From positions 558,001-622,000 of the forward strand of contig NZ_RAQI01000002.1 of NCBI RefSeq assembly GCF_003610465.1: 64,000 nt of DNA. Direction: 5' to 3'. The DNA is from Xenorhabdus ehlersii. GTDB taxonomy: Bacteria > Pseudomonadota > Gammaproteobacteria > Enterobacterales > Enterobacteriaceae. Under the pieces are notes generated by a model. It was not told where the DNA came from, searched no databases, and saw only the letters and a program-made list of their open reading frames with translations. Made by a program: the position numbers and the translations under genes. Of this stretch, positions 28,620 through 39,462 are shown one piece after another; positions within the stretch are counted from its first letter, which is position 1, and every line of letters starts with the position of its first letter.

Positions 28620-30251
28620 TCAGCGTAGTTGACTTACAACATGCTCATCAGTCATGTTTGATGTAGCGGTCGCTTGATGATCGTACTCATTTTCCAAACT
28701 GTCAGGCAGTTCAAATTGAGCAACAGTTTTTACCAACATGTCCGCCTTGTCTTCAAGGGCAGCTGCGGCTGCGGCAGATTGTTCCACTAACGCAGCATTT
28801 TGCTGTGTGACTTGATCCATCTGGCTAACGGCTTGAGCAACTTGATGAATACCACGGCTCTGCTCATCAGAGGCAGCAGCAATTTCAGCCATTAAATCAG
28901 TCACCTGGTTCACCGACCTAACCAACTCATCCATCGTCTGTCCCGCATTATTCACCAATTCTGAACCCTGGTTAACACGATGGACAGATTCATCGATTAA
29001 CGTTTTGATTTCTTTCGCGGCTTCGGCACTACGTTGTGCCAAGTCACGTACTTCACCGGCTACGACAGAGAAGCCACGTCCCTGTTCGCCGGCACGTGCC
29101 GCTTCAACGGCAGCATTCAGTGCCAGGATATTGGTCTGGAAAGCAATGCCATCAATAACACTGATAATGGCGCTGATTTTCTTCGAACTTGTGGCAATTT
29201 CATCCATAGTTGCTACAACACTTGTGGTCAGCTCACCACCTTTTGAAGCAGTCTGGGAAGCAGATACCGCCAGTTCGCTGGCCTGACGCGCATTTTCTGC
29301 GTTCTGTTTAACGGTAACAGTCAACTCTTCCATACTGGCAGCCGTTTCTTCCAGTGATGCGGCCTGTTGCTCTGTACGTGAAGATAAGTCCGTATTACCC
29401 TGAGTGATCTCTTGAATGCCAGAATACATCTGGTTGGTATTCTCACGCACGGCAGCAATGGATTTGACTAATGATGCCTGCATGTCACGCAGTTTGCGGA
29501 AAATATCACCAATTTCATCATCGGTGAACACGGCAATTTCCTTATCCAAACGCCCTTCCGCTACATCCTGGAAGCAAGTTCTCATATTCGAAAACGGTCT
29601 GAGCAAGTTACGTTTCATCCACCAATTAGCTGCTATTGAAACAACAAATACCATCAAGACGGCGCCAAAAAACATAGCAATGGATACTTTGTAGTAAAAT
29701 TTCCCCTCAGAAACTGCTGAGTTAATGTTAGCGCCGAGAAACTGCATATAGTTGTTAAATGCAATTTCCATCTTCCGCTGATAATCTTCTGTAGGTTGAT
29801 CAAGGAAAGCCTGAAAATTACCTTCATAAAGATAAGTTTTTAGCTCTTTTAATGCGTTGATATATTCTTGATAAGAATGTTCAACCGCAGTTAATAAAGC
29901 TGCACCATGATCAGTTTGTTCCATCCGAGGTAGTGAACTAAATTTGGCAAAATTCCGGTCTGCGTCATTCATTGAACCTTTGAGTAACGCCTCCATTGAC
30001 TCTATCTGCGTTTGTGACTGCCCCGCTCTCTGGGCTATTGCGATTTTGTTCAAAGTATTACGCGTTTGCAACAATGCCGACCAACTCAATCCAAGGGTAT
30101 CTCTCCGTTGAGTTCCCAGATCAATTCTTTCGATATATGTCTGATCTGTATAAATTATTCCCAGAGATAAACCACTCGAAATAATTTGCAGAACACAAAA
30201 CATCATCAGTAACAGATACAAACTGGTTGATATGCGGAGCTTGCCTAACAT
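28620..30251 (-). CDS. methyl-accepting chemotaxis protein without NWETF tail
   Basis: A 543-residue transmembrane chemoreceptor: TM1 near the N-terminus ([24 protein letters not shown]), a four-helix periplasmic ligand domain (about 35-190), TM2 ([24 protein letters not shown]), a HAMP domain, methylation helices and the invariant hairpin tip [32 protein letters not shown] region. The C-terminus ends [13 protein letters not shown] and lacks the CheR-tethering NWETF pentapeptide, as in low-abundance receptors such as Tap and Trg. Its ligand is unknown. It lies directly before cheR. Confidence 0.92.
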   Translation of the reverse strand: MLGKLRISTSLYLLLMMFCVLQIISSGLSLGIIYTDQTYIERIDLGTQRRDTLGLSWSALLQTRNTLNKIAIAQRAGQSQTQIESMEALLKGSMNDADRNFAKFSSLPRMEQTDHGAALLTAVEHSYQEYINALKELKTYLYEGNFQAFLDQPTEDYQRKMEIAFNNYMQFLGANINSAVSEGKFYYKVSIAMFFGAVLMVFVVSIAANWWMKRNLLRPFSNMRTCFQDVAEGRLDKEIAVFTDDEIGDIFRKLRDMQASLVKSIAAVRENTNQMYSGIQEITQGNTDLSSRTEQQAASLEETAASMEELTVTVKQNAENARQASELAVSASQTASKGGELTTSVVATMDEIATSSKKISAIISVIDGIAFQTNILALNAAVEAARAGEQGRGFSVVAGEVRDLAQRSAEAAKEIKTLIDESVHRVNQGSELVNNAGQTMDELVRSVNQVTDLMAEIAAASDEQSRGIHQVAQAVSQMDQVTQQNAALVEQSAAAAAALEDKADMLVKTVAQFELPDSLENEYDHQATATSNMTDEHVVSQLR

Positions 30252-30267
30252 GTAATCACCTCGTTTA

Positions 30268-30288
30268 ACGGCTGCATAATGCAGCCGT
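30268..30288 (-). terminator. hairpin between the two chemoreceptor genes
   Basis: ACGGCTGCA and TGCAGCCGT form a perfect 9-bp stem with a 3-base loop in the 56-bp gap between the receptor genes. It may attenuate transcription from the sigma-28 promoter of the upstream receptor or protect its 3' end. Confidence 0.45.
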
Positions 30289-30307
30289 GGTTATCGCTAT
30301 TATTTTT

Positions 30308-32011
30308 TTAGAATGTTTCCCAATTAGATGGGTCTTCCACATTGCTGTCTTTCTTCAGCATGGGAAGATTTGTTTTATTAGCTGGAGGAGTCGACGATTT
30401 TGTCGCCGATAAAACTTCATGTTTTCTTTTCTCAGGCTGCTTCCTTTCTGCCTGCTCCGGTAACTGAAACATCGCAACCGCTTTGGTCAATATCTTGGCC
30501 TGCTCTTCCAATGCCGCCGCAGCAGCAGCAGACTGCTCAACCAATGACGCATTTTGCTGTGTGACCCTATCCATTTCGGAAATAGCGACACCAACTTGCG
30601 TGATCCCTCTACTTTGTTCATCAGAAGCCGATGCAATTTCCCCCATAATGTCAGTCACACGGGTAACAGAATCGACAATTTTGTTCATGGTTTCGCCAGC
30701 ACTTTCTACCTGCATGGAACCGGTATCTGTACGATTTACCGAGTCTTCGATTAACGCTTTGATCTCTTTAGCCGCTTCTGCACTGCGCTGTGCCAGATTA
30801 CGCACTTCACCAGCAACCACGGCAAAACCACGGCCATGTTCACCGGCACGGGCAGCTTCCACAGCAGCGTTAAGGGCGAGAATATTGGTTTGGAAAGCAA
30901 TGGCATCAATGACACCAGTGATATCAGAGATCTTACGAGAACTGTCCGCAATTTCATGCATGGTCTGAACGACATTAGCCACCACTTTACCTCCCTGACG
31001 GGCGATCTCAGAGGCGTTGTCAGCCAAGTTACTGGCTTGACGGGCATTATCAGCATTCTGTTTTACTGTCGCAGTCAACTGCTCCATACTGGCAGCCGTT
31101 TCTTCCAACGAAGCCACTTGTTGTTCAGTACGGGAAGAAAGATCGTTGTTACCCGCGGCAATTTCACTGGTGCCGGTATAGATGGTTTCGGTACTTTGAT
31201 GAACACTTCTGACCGTATTGATCAGTTCTTCCTGCATGTGTCTCAAGCCAACGGCTAACATGCCCATTTCATTATTGCCAGTTACCGTGATCGCCTGAGT
31301 CAAGTCCCCTCTTGAGAAGGCCTTAATATTGTCCAACAGTTTGTGCAACGGATTGATCAGCGCTTTGCGTAAGCCAATCCAGCTTATCACCATGACCACA
31401 AACAGCAGGAGCATCACAAGGATCAACGAAACAACAACATTGCTGTAAGCTTTATCAGCTTCCTGTGACACCTGATCATAAAATTTTGCGCTCTGGGATA
31501 GATAAAAGTTAAATTCCGCATTAAACGCATTCTGATAATCCGTTGTTTTATGGAGAAAAAACTCTTCAAACTTGTTATGCGCTAGCATGTTATCTAACTC
31601 TTTAAGCGCATTAAGATAGTCATTATGGGTCTGTTTCAAACGTTGCAGGTGTTCTGAATCATAGAAAGACAATTTTTCAGTCTGTTCATATTTTTCGAAG
31701 AGCCGTTCGGCACGGGCAATATTAGCTTTGGCTTCTGCCAGAGCGTCATCAGTTTTATAACTACCTTCAACACCGCGATTTTTCATCATGTACATGATGC
31801 CAACACGGTTCAGGTTATTACGGGCTTGTAGCAGGTTAACCCAGCTCTCATCCAGATAGATTTGCTGCTCTCGCATTTTATCTATTAAGTCAAAGGCATC
31901 TATATCATTCTTCAACCCCTTGAAGAACAATCCCCCGGAGATAAGTTGCAAAGCACCAAACAATATGATGACTGAGATTAATCCCGTCACTATTTTCATT
32001 CGGTTAAACAT
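30308..32011 (-). CDS. methyl-accepting chemotaxis protein with NWETF tail (Tsr/Tar type)
   Basis: A 567-residue chemoreceptor with TM1 ([24 protein letters not shown]), a periplasmic helical sensor, TM2 ([23 protein letters not shown]), HAMP domain, methylation helices and the signalling tip [33 protein letters not shown] region. It ends in NWETF, the CheR/CheB docking peptide of high-abundance receptors. The periplasmic part is too divergent to assign serine or aspartate by eye. It has its own sigma-28 promoter 52 bp upstream. Confidence 0.93.
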   Translation of the reverse strand: MFNRMKIVTGLISVIILFGALQLISGGLFFKGLKNDIDAFDLIDKMREQQIYLDESWVNLLQARNNLNRVGIMYMMKNRGVEGSYKTDDALAEAKANIARAERLFEKYEQTEKLSFYDSEHLQRLKQTHNDYLNALKELDNMLAHNKFEEFFLHKTTDYQNAFNAEFNFYLSQSAKFYDQVSQEADKAYSNVVVSLILVMLLLFVVMVISWIGLRKALINPLHKLLDNIKAFSRGDLTQAITVTGNNEMGMLAVGLRHMQEELINTVRSVHQSTETIYTGTSEIAAGNNDLSSRTEQQVASLEETAASMEQLTATVKQNADNARQASNLADNASEIARQGGKVVANVVQTMHEIADSSRKISDITGVIDAIAFQTNILALNAAVEAARAGEHGRGFAVVAGEVRNLAQRSAEAAKEIKALIEDSVNRTDTGSMQVESAGETMNKIVDSVTRVTDIMGEIASASDEQSRGITQVGVAISEMDRVTQQNASLVEQSAAAAAALEEQAKILTKAVAMFQLPEQAERKQPEKRKHEVLSATKSSTPPANKTNLPMLKKDSNVEDPSNWETF

Positions 32012-32062
32012 AACTTCCCTTTTTTACTAAATTTCTATGCCGATTTTTAGAATTACAGATAG

Positions 32063-32089
32063 TTATCGGCACACTTAAAGGGAACTTTA
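32063..32089 (-). promoter_or_regulatory. sigma-28 (FliA) promoter of the NWETF chemoreceptor
   Basis: On the minus strand TAAAGTTC (-35, 7 of 8) is followed by 11 bases and a perfect GCCGATAA (-10). It lies in the 178-bp gap after cheW and would drive the two receptors and cheRBYZ as a separate late transcript. Confidence 0.9.
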
Positions 32090-32189
32090 CGTATAATTCT
32101 AAAAATTGATTTTTTACGGCATTTTTTTGATCTAAAACAAAGGGGCTGCTGTTTTTTATTGCAATAGCCCCAAAATATCAATCTTTACA

Positions 32190-32687
32190 TCAACCTTTGG
32201 CGACTGAATCAACTAATGCCATTTCTTCACTATTGAGAAGCTTTTCGATATCAACCAGAATCAGCATCCGCTCATCAATAGAACCCAGCCCCGTTAAATA
32301 TTCTGTTGATAAAGTGACCGCAAATTCTGGTGCAGGACAAATCTGATCTTCTTTCAGGGACAGCACATCTGACACACCGTCAACCACAATCCCAACAACA
32401 CGGTTAAGCAAATTCAGAACAATCACAACAGTATTGTCGTTATAGGTGACATCTTCCTGTGAGAATTTGATCCTCAAATCGATGATAGGAACGATCACCC
32501 CACGCAGGTTGGTGATCCCCTTTATAAAAGCAGGCGTGTTTGCAATGCGGGTAACTTGGTCATAACCGCGAATTTCCTGCACCTTTAATATCTCAATTCC
32601 ATACTCTTCATCACCCAAGGTGAAAACCAGATATTCCTTTCCGGTCGTTTCCCCCGATAATTTATTAAATTCTTCTATGGCCGACAT
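32190..32687 (-). CDS. cheW: chemotaxis coupling protein CheW
   Basis: CheW links chemoreceptors to the kinase CheA. The 165-residue protein begins [42 protein letters not shown] and carries the SH3-like double-barrel features [14 protein letters not shown] and [15 protein letters not shown]. The ATG at 32687 is selected by homology and by AAGGTAAC upstream; the open frame runs further into cheA but that part is a shadow. It begins 4 bp after the cheA stop. Confidence 0.96.
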   Translation of the reverse strand: MSAIEEFNKLSGETTGKEYLVFTLGDEEYGIEILKVQEIRGYDQVTRIANTPAFIKGITNLRGVIVPIIDLRIKFSQEDVTYNDNTVVIVLNLLNRVVGIVVDGVSDVLSLKEDQICPAPEFAVTLSTEYLTGLGSIDERMLILVDIEKLLNSEEMALVDSVAKG

Positions 32688-32691
32688 GATG

Positions 32692-34929
32692 TTACCTTTT
32701 AGTGTGAAATGTTTTGCGCTGTGCCAATTGTTCGTGGTTAAGTTTTTGCAAAGCAGGAATATCAATGATGAGCGCAACGCTACCATCCCCCATAATGGTG
32801 GCCGCCGAAATACCCGGTACTTTGCGGTAATTGCTCTCAATATTTTTAACAACAACTTGATGTTGCCCCACCAATTTATCCACCAGCAAGGCATAACGGC
32901 GTCCGGCACTCTGCACAATAACAGCAATGCCTTTCGTTGGATCAGTGATTCCATTAGGGATATCGAATATGCGATACAGTTCAAGCAGAGGCAAATATTC
33001 CCCACGTACCAGCAATAGTTTTTCATCACCCGCCAATGGATAAATATCTTCCTCTTGTGGTTGCAATGAACTCACTACGGCACTCAGTGGCAGGATGAAA
33101 ACTTCCTCATTGACTCTGACTGACATGCCATCCAGTATCGCTAATGTTAGTGGCAGCAAAATGCGAATGAAAGTTCCCTTTCCTGCCTGGAAGTTAATCT
33201 GAATTTGCCCGCCCATATCCTGAATATTGCGTTTGACCACATCCATGCCAACACCACGCCCAGAAACATCAGTTACCACTTCTGCGGTAGAGAAGCCGGG
33301 GGCAAAAATCAGCATAGCCACTTCTTCGTTGCTCATATTTTCACTGACGCTTAAGCCCTGAGATTGTGCTTTTGCTAAGATCTTTTCACGGTTCAGACCC
33401 GCTCCATCATCAATAACTTCAATACAGATATTTCCACCTTGATGCTCAGCCGCCAGAGTCAAATTACCCGTCTCTGGTTTACCCGCTGCAAGGCGTTTTT
33501 CCGGACTTTCAATACCATGATCAAGACTGTTACGTACCAGGTGGGTTAGAGGATCGATAATCCGTTCAATTAAACTCTTATCCAGTTCTGTCGAACTGCC
33601 AATTAGTGTCAATTCCACTTTTTTATTGAGTTTTCCAGCCAAATCCCGCACCAAACGCGGGTAACGGCTAAAAACGTATTCCATCGGCATCATGCGAATT
33701 GACATGACAGATTCTTGCAGGTCACGGGAATTTCGCTGCAATTGGGCCATACAGCTCAGCAATTCACTGTGTTTGGTCGGTTCCAAACCGTTACAATGTT
33801 GGGCCAGCATAGATTGGGTAATGACCAATTCACCCACTAAATTGATAAGCTGATCAACTTTTTCTACGGCAACACGAATACTGGATGATTCCGCACGTTG
33901 ACGTGGCGATCCCGCCGCCGGGCGGGGCGCCGGACGCCCAACCTCACGTACATCTGCTTTTTTCGGAGCATCAGTCGGCTGTGGATTATTTGTAATTGTC
34001 GTATTTATTGCTGTGGTAGTATCTTTTACTGTATTGCTGTCTGTTGTACTATTTTCTACCGTAGTTTTTACCGTATCCGTTTTTACTATGGCATCTACAA
34101 CATCACCTTTTGCTACTGCTGCATCTTGTTCTGTTTCAGTGTCCGCGCCTTCTGACTGAGACTCATTTGTTGGTAAAAAAGTGATTTGCTCTGGCTCAAT
34201 GACAAAACACAAGACAGCCGTAATATCATCTTCTGTCGCAGATGTGATCAATGAGGCTTCAAGGCTATTGGTAGTCTGTTCTACATCATAAATCTCACCA
34301 AGATGCCCCAATTCATCCTTCATTAAACTGACTTCGCGTTCTTTCAATCCAGATAAATGAACACGGATCTGTCCATGATTGGATTTGTCTGCTGAAGTAT
34401 GCCTCTCCTCCGGCTGATTTTCTTCGGACTGAACCGATGCTACTGCCTGTTTTTCCTCAACTTCATTTACAACCTCTTCCGTGACAAGTTCAGCCTGAAT
34501 CTCAGGTGTTGCTGCAGAAAATTCTTTTTCCTGATGTCCTTGTTGTAGTTCTAATGCAAGCTGACGCAGTGTCTCGCAGATATAATTGAATGTGTCTTCA
34601 TCCGGCTCCTGAGAACTTTTATAGGCATCCAATTGTTGCTGCATAATATCTTTCGCTTCTAAAAACAGGTTGATAATGTCAATAGTCAAACGTATTTCAT
34701 CACGTCTGGCGCTATCGAGCAGATTTTCCAAAACATGCGTGGTCTGTTGCAGCTTGGTAAAACCAAAAGTCGCAGCGCCCCCCTTAATGGAGTGGGCGCT
34801 GCGAAATATTGCGTTTAACTGCTCATGATCAGGCTCATCGGCATCAAGCAACAATAAATGCTGCTCCATATCAGCCAATAATTCATCTGCTTCATCAAAG
34901 AAAGTTTGATAAAACGCGGTAATATCCAT
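32692..34929 (-). CDS. cheA: chemotaxis histidine kinase CheA (with extended linker)
   Basis: CheA autophosphorylates under receptor control and passes phosphate to CheY and CheB. P1 has the phosphorylated His46 ([15 protein letters not shown]); P2 follows (about 185-245); P3 has [22 protein letters not shown]4 has the ATP-binding boxes [21 protein letters not shown] and [13 protein letters not shown]5 is CheW-like. At 745 residues it is about 90 longer than the 654-residue E. coli protein, mostly because of a Thr/Asn/Asp-rich linker at about residues 258-325 (for example [20 protein letters not shown]). It lies 6 bp after motB. Confidence 0.95.
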   Translation of the reverse strand: MDITAFYQTFFDEADELLADMEQHLLLLDADEPDHEQLNAIFRSAHSIKGGAATFGFTKLQQTTHVLENLLDSARRDEIRLTIDIINLFLEAKDIMQQQLDAYKSSQEPDEDTFNYICETLRQLALELQQGHQEKEFSAATPEIQAELVTEEVVNEVEEKQAVASVQSEENQPEERHTSADKSNHGQIRVHLSGLKEREVSLMKDELGHLGEIYDVEQTTNSLEASLITSATEDDITAVLCFVIEPEQITFLPTNESQSEGADTETEQDAAVAKGDVVDAIVKTDTVKTTVENSTTDSNTVKDTTTAINTTITNNPQPTDAPKKADVREVGRPAPRPAAGSPRQRAESSSIRVAVEKVDQLINLVGELVITQSMLAQHCNGLEPTKHSELLSCMAQLQRNSRDLQESVMSIRMMPMEYVFSRYPRLVRDLAGKLNKKVELTLIGSSTELDKSLIERIIDPLTHLVRNSLDHGIESPEKRLAAGKPETGNLTLAAEHQGGNICIEVIDDGAGLNREKILAKAQSQGLSVSENMSNEEVAMLIFAPGFSTAEVVTDVSGRGVGMDVVKRNIQDMGGQIQINFQAGKGTFIRILLPLTLAILDGMSVRVNEEVFILPLSAVVSSLQPQEEDIYPLAGDEKLLLVRGEYLPLLELYRIFDIPNGITDPTKGIAVIVQSAGRRYALLVDKLVGQHQVVVKNIESNYRKVPGISAATIMGDGSVALIIDIPALQKLNHEQLAQRKTFHTKR

Positions 34930-34935
34930 CGTTAC

Positions 34936-35949
34936 TTACTCTGTCATCTGATTATCACTCGGCGGTTCAGCCGATGGCTGTTCCGATTTTGTGATTTCAT
35001 GTTTTATGATCACATGGGATTGTTCGGTGGGTTGCTGAGCAGCCGCTCCCTCATTTGAATCCATTCTGATGACTTCTTGCATATCCATACTATTGTTAGC
35101 GGTCATGGCGTTACCGCCACTGTTTTCCTGCTCAATCCTTTTTTCTGCATCTTTATTTAGTACAATAATGCTGATACGACGGTTAACCGGCGCATTAGGA
35201 TCGATATCTTTCTGCATACTAACAGTAGATGCCATACCCACAACTCGCAGGACTTTGGCTCCATCCAGACCACCTATCAGCAATTCGCGCCTTGATGCAT
35301 TGGCACGATCGGAAGAAAGCTCCCAGTTACTGTAACCCCGCTGACCGTTAGCATACTGTAAATTATCGGTATGACCAGAAAGACTGATTTTGTTTGGAAT
35401 ATCGTTCAAGATCGGCGCAATTGCCCGCAAGATATCGCTCATATAACTTTCGACTTTCGAACTGCCAATCATGAACATCGGGCGATTTTCTCGATCGATA
35501 ATCTGAATACGTAAACCTTCATCCATCATGTCAATCAATAGATGAGGACGCAGCTCTTTAAGGCGAGGATCGGTAATAATCAATTGGTCGAGTTGCTGAC
35601 GTAACCGATTTAAGCGGCGAGTTTCTTCTTTAGCTTCAACTAGATTAGATTGACGGAAAACTTCCCCATCCTGTTGGAAAATATCATCCCCTCCCCCAGG
35701 GATCGGGTTGGTGCTATCGCTGCTTTTCTGTCCCTGATTAATCGCTACTTTTAAAGGAGTGCGGAAATACTCAGCAATGCTAGTCAATTCCTGCGGACTG
35801 GCTATCGATATCAACCACATAACCAGAAAGAATGCCATCATTGCAGTCATAAAATCAGCATAAGCAATCTTCCATGATCCGCCGACATGGTTCGAATCAT
35901 GTTTTTTACGCTTCTTTATTCTGACGACAGAAACATTATTCGCTCTCAT
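34936..35949 (-). CDS. motB: flagellar stator protein MotB
   Basis: MotB anchors the proton-driven stator to peptidoglycan. The single transmembrane helix ([19 protein letters not shown]) carries the proton-binding Asp32; a periplasmic plug/linker follows, then an OmpA-like peptidoglycan-binding domain ([41 protein letters not shown]). The 337-residue length is slightly above E. coli (308), with extra polar residues at the C-terminus. It begins 2 bp after motA. Confidence 0.95.
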   Translation of the reverse strand: MRANNVSVVRIKKRKKHDSNHVGGSWKIAYADFMTAMMAFFLVMWLISIASPQELTSIAEYFRTPLKVAINQGQKSSDSTNPIPGGGDDIFQQDGEVFRQSNLVEAKEETRRLNRLRQQLDQLIITDPRLKELRPHLLIDMMDEGLRIQIIDRENRPMFMIGSSKVESYMSDILRAIAPILNDIPNKISLSGHTDNLQYANGQRGYSNWELSSDRANASRRELLIGGLDGAKVLRVVGMASTVSMQKDIDPNAPVNRRISIIVLNKDAEKRIEQENSGGNAMTANNSMDMQEVIRMDSNEGAAAQQPTEQSHVIIKHEITKSEQPSAEPPSDNQMTE

Positions 35950-35951
35950 AA

Positions 35952-36833
35952 TTATTCTTCAACTTCTTGTTGTACAGGGGATTTAACCCGACGAACATGT
36001 TCTTCCAGTTCTGTGAATGAAGGACGATCTGTGAGGAATAACGTTTTACGACCGAATTCAACTGCAATTTGTGGCGCATAACCATGCAAACTGGAAAGCA
36101 GTGTCACTTTGATGCATTGCATCATTTTGACCTGCTCACTGCTGCGTTGACGAAGGAGTGTTGCCAGAGGGGAAACGAAACCATAAGACAATAAGATCCC
36201 AAGGAATGTTCCCACCATCGCATGTGCGATCAGCACACCTAATTCTCCTGCCGGACGATCCGCAGATCCCAATGCATGAACGACGCCCATGACAGCCGCA
36301 ACAATCCCGAATGCAGGCAGTGAATCCCCAACAACCGCCAAACTCGTCGCTGGTACTTCACTTTCTTGTTCATAAGTCTCAATTTCTTCATCCATCAAGG
36401 CTTCAATTTCATGAGGATTCATGTTACCGCTGATGATCAGGCGCATATAATCAGTAATAAAATCCATCAAATACTGATCTTTTAACAAACGAGGATATTG
36501 GGTGAAAATGTCGCTTTGATGTGGATTTTCAATATCTCGCTCCAAAGCCAGCAGCCCATGCTGGCGAGATTTGGACAACAGACGAAACTGCAACGCCATA
36601 AGATCCATATACATCGCCTTGTTGTATTTTGATCTGCGCAATACTTTTGGTAAAACACGCAGTGTTGCCTTTATCGCCTTGCCATTATTGCCCACGATAA
36701 AAGCGCCAATTCCCGCACCTGCAATAATCAAAAATTCCGCTGGCTGATAAAGTGCGCCCATGTGACCACCGACAAGTAGGTAGCCACCAATTACCGCACC
36801 AAAAACCACGATATATCCTAAAAGTACTAACAC
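35952..36833 (-). CDS. motA: flagellar stator protein MotA
   Basis: MotA forms the ring around MotB in the proton-driven stator. The 293 residues contain four transmembrane segments ([37 protein letters not shown]; the pair in [24 protein letters not shown] and [20 protein letters not shown]) and a large cytoplasmic loop that meets FliG. The start is a GTG at 36833 with AAAGGATAT before it. It follows flhC by 134 bp, a gap holding a 10-bp-stem hairpin. Confidence 0.94.
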   Translation of the reverse strand: MLVLLGYIVVFGAVIGGYLLVGGHMGALYQPAEFLIIAGAGIGAFIVGNNGKAIKATLRVLPKVLRRSKYNKAMYMDLMALQFRLLSKSRQHGLLALERDIENPHQSDIFTQYPRLLKDQYLMDFITDYMRLIISGNMNPHEIEALMDEEIETYEQESEVPATSLAVVGDSLPAFGIVAAVMGVVHALGSADRPAGELGVLIAHAMVGTFLGILLSYGFVSPLATLLRQRSSEQVKMMQCIKVTLLSSLHGYAPQIAVEFGRKTLFLTDRPSFTELEEHVRRVKSPVQQEVEE

Positions 36834-36910
36834 GCGATATCCTTTAGCTAAGTTGGTGAGCAGATGGGATCTGAACAGAGAGAATCGATAAATGAAGAAG
36901 AGTGCGACGA

Positions 36911-36945
36911 CAGGTTACAGAGTTTATAATCAAACCTGTAACCTG
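36911..36945. terminator. hairpin between flhC and motA
   Basis: CAGGTTACAG and CTGTAACCTG form a perfect 10-bp stem with a 15-base AT-rich loop after the flhC stop. No U-run follows, so it may be a partial terminator or RNA-stability element that separates the master-operon transcript from motAB-cheAW. Confidence 0.5.
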
Positions 36946-36967
36946 AATTTTACTTTCCCATTTAAAT

Positions 36968-37549
36968 TCACACAGCTTGCTGAGCAAATCCATCCAGCAG
37001 TTGTGAATTAGTATCGGCAGGTTGAGAGGAAAGTTTACGTTTTTTTACTGCCCGTGAAGGGGGCTGACAAAGACTACAAACAAAGCTATTTACCGGCTGG
37101 TGAGCGTGTGTGATAAAAGTTCCACCACAGCAGCGACATTGTGTTGGCTGTAACATCCCACTGTCAACAAAACGAACCAATGTCCAAGCTCTGGTTAATG
37201 CCAGAACAGGCCCTTCTTCATTCGCCGGAGGACATTGCTCAAGATATAAACGATAAGCTTTGACAACAGCCTCTACGCCTTCACAATGTCCACTTTTCAA
37301 CAGAAAACGGTAAGCATTGTAGAACATTGACGAATGAATATTCTGTTCCCAAGTCATAAACCAATCCGTCGAAAAGGGGAGCATCCCTTTAGGCGGAGGG
37401 CTTCCCCGCAACTCTTTGTACAATCGGATCAAGCGGCCTCTACTTAGTTGGGTTTCACTTTCAAGCATCTGCAATCGCGCGCCTAAAGTGATGAGTTCCA
37501 TTGCCAGCTGAATATCTTTCGCTTCCTGAACAATACTTTTTTCAACCAT
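36968..37549 (-). CDS. flhC: flagellar master transcription regulator FlhC
   Basis: FlhC forms the FlhD4C2 activator that switches on class II flagellar genes. The 193-residue protein shows the DNA-binding N-terminal part ([29 protein letters not shown]) and the zinc site made by [15 protein letters not shown] and [15 protein letters not shown]. It begins 2 bp after the flhD stop, so expression is coupled. No lesion is visible. Confidence 0.96.
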   Translation of the reverse strand: MVEKSIVQEAKDIQLAMELITLGARLQMLESETQLSRGRLIRLYKELRGSPPPKGMLPFSTDWFMTWEQNIHSSMFYNAYRFLLKSGHCEGVEAVVKAYRLYLEQCPPANEEGPVLALTRAWTLVRFVDSGMLQPTQCRCCGGTFITHAHQPVNSFVCSLCQPPSRAVKKRKLSSQPADTNSQLLDGFAQQAV

Positions 37550-37551
37550 CT

Positions 37552-37902
37552 TTACGCTCTTTTCTTGATTGAGGTGTCATCCTGGGCGGATAACTGCTGA
37601 AAAAGATGAGTAGACAGTAAGATACCTGTATGAATTTGTTGCAGATCGTCCACCCGCGATTCTTTAGTTAACTGCTGTACGGTTTCGTGGTCTTCAAACC
37701 GAAAATGGCAAATCAGTTGGTTTGTTTCAGCTAATTTTACTAACTGAGGCAATGTCAGCTCGGCCAACGTATCAGCCATCGATTCACTAATACCTAAACG
37801 GAACATCGCAGATGCTTTCTCATGGTTAATTAGCCGTTGTGCCAAAAGCAAATACGATAAATTTATGTCATAAATATGTTTGAGCAATTCAGCCGTACTC
37901 AT
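37552..37902 (-). CDS. flhD: flagellar master transcription regulator FlhD
   Basis: FlhD is the partner of FlhC. The 116-residue helical protein begins [39 protein letters not shown], which aligns with the enterobacterial protein. The ATG at 37902 is selected by that alignment; an upstream ATG at 37938 would add an unrelated stretch. The ribosome-binding site is weak (GGGA about 12 bases upstream), so leader structure may matter. A leader of about 260 nt precedes it. Confidence 0.95.
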   Translation of the reverse strand: MSTAELLKHIYDINLSYLLLAQRLINHEKASAMFRLGISESMADTLAELTLPQLVKLAETNQLICHFRFEDHETVQQLTKESRVDDLQQIHTGILLSTHLFQQLSAQDDTSIKKRA

Positions 37903-38145
37903 TTCTATATATCCCGTCCGATTACATGAAAAAATCAAATTAAGTGATCAAAGAATCACTCACGACAAAATTACCAGTAGCATGAGATTCAATAATCTCC
38001 GACATAACTGAAATATACATCTTTAGCCAGAGCAGTAACTGTCCTTTGTATTACTCTTGGGATCGCCCAATTTCTAAAATATTTCGGTAATGGGTTGTAA
38101 AAGTATTATTGCGTCATCTGGGTAATGCACTTGCCACAATTGATT

Positions 38146-38159
38146 AAGAATATTCTTAA
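38146..38159 (-). promoter_or_regulatory. RcsAB box at the flhDC start site
   Basis: TAAGAATATTCTTA is a perfect palindrome, within a 16-base palindrome at 38145-38160, and matches the RcsAB box consensus TAAGAATATTCCTA at 13 of 14 positions. It lies about 250 bp upstream of flhD, just downstream of the predicted transcription start. In E. coli an RcsAB box at the same relative place represses flhDC. Confidence 0.75.
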
Positions 38160-38168
38160 TGCTAATTA

Positions 38169-38198
38169 ACTTTACTCCTGAATCATCAACTTATACAA
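38169..38198 (-). promoter_or_regulatory. predicted flhDC promoter
   Basis: On the minus strand TTGTAT (38193-38198) and TAAAGT (38169-38174) are separated by 18 bases. The start would be near 38162, giving a leader of about 260 nt. The weak -35 match fits a CRP-dependent promoter, and the CRP site is centred about 72 bases upstream of the start. Confidence 0.6.
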
Positions 38199-38226
38199 CG
38201 GAGAATATATGTCATTTTAAATACTA

Positions 38227-38242
38227 TGTGATCCTGATCACA
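38227..38242. promoter_or_regulatory. CRP-cAMP binding site upstream of flhDC
   Basis: TGTGATCCTGATCACA is a perfect match to the TGTGA-N6-TCACA palindrome. Its centre, 38234.5, is 82 bases upstream of the RcsAB box centre and about 72 from the predicted start; the E. coli flhDC site is at about -71.5. Confidence 0.85.
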
Positions 38243-39462
38243 AAACTGGTGCTTTTTATTATGATTCTAGCTCATTAACTATTCAAGCAAAAAAAAACGA
38301 GAAATAGTCTACAATTAATAAGTTAAATTATTTAAATAAAAATATTAGACAGTGTTTTTGGTTTTATACGATCTATTAAACTTATAAATCCAAAATAACG
38401 ATAAAAAATCTTTCCTTTAGTTAAATTATCAATATTCTAATAAAATTTGCTTCTTGATAATGCAGGTAGGTACTCATCTTCCACTATAACTTGATTTAGA
38501 TCATAGTCATGCCAAATTTATTAATTAAATGTGAATACTAGTTATTGAAAAGCTATCAGTATGATCATTTTTAGTTTATAATCGCAGCATTTTCAAACAG
38601 AAGAGAAAATACACACTCCCCCACTTTGAGCACAAACATCACACAGATCACAAAAATAAGATAAAATACAGTATGATATTGAAATAAAAAAACATCTGCA
38701 TCTTCACACCCTGTAAACTCAACTAGCAAGACTTTGCTAATTAAACAAAATTCAATCCCCTCTGCAATCTATCAAGGATATTTTCCACCATCATAATCAA
38801 TAAATTTTTCTAAACAAAATAAATACATACACCGCCTGCTTGTGACATAAATTTAACTAAGAGTCCCTTGCTGATTATTTCCCCTCTTTAGCTAGCTCAC
38901 ACGCACAATAAATAAATAAAATTAATCAATTATTTTCACGCCCACAGCGAAAATGATAAGAATGATAAATGTTTTATAAGGCTTTTCAGCGCGGGCAAAT
39001 CCGCAGTTAAATTCTCAAACAAGGTAATTTATTGACCAAAAATTAATTTGCTTAAATAACAAAAAATATAAATATAAAATAATCCCCAAATGCAAATTTG
39101 GCAACAACATATTATCACATAAAACCTAATTAAAAGACGAATAAAGAATTAGAACAAAACAAATAAAACCATATGTAAAAACAGATATAAAAAAGCAATT
39201 CATCCTATTTAACTTTGAAAATAAATAGAAATAGATAGATTAATTGAGCGTTTCAAATAAAAAAAATAACAGGTAAATGTAACGCTATTGTTTCCTTAAA
39301 TTCATTTGTGTTGTGGTAGGTAGTTCGTTTTTAAAGAATAACACCAAGACCTGTTCTAAATATCTGCAAAAGTTCGCCATGATGAGAGTCATAATGTCAT
39401 ATATTCCGTATGAATTACTCTCTTAACCCACACAGAATAAGATATTATTTAATGAGAATTAT
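38243..39462. other. long AT-rich region upstream of flhDC with no gene
   Basis: About 1.2 kb without a convincing reading frame. It holds a FNR-like sequence TTGATTTAGATCAT at 38491-38504 (9 of 10 specified bases of TTGAT-N4-ATCAA) and short AT palindromes. Base composition is much richer in A+T than the flanking genes, which suits H-NS binding or leftover decayed DNA. No RNA gene was recognised. Confidence 0.5.

Noticed and set aside
38630..38660. A second CRP-like sequence (reverse strand TGTGATCTGTGTGATG) upstream of flhDC.
   Set aside because: Only one half-site is good and the spacing of the second is wrong, in contrast to the perfect palindrome at 38227.
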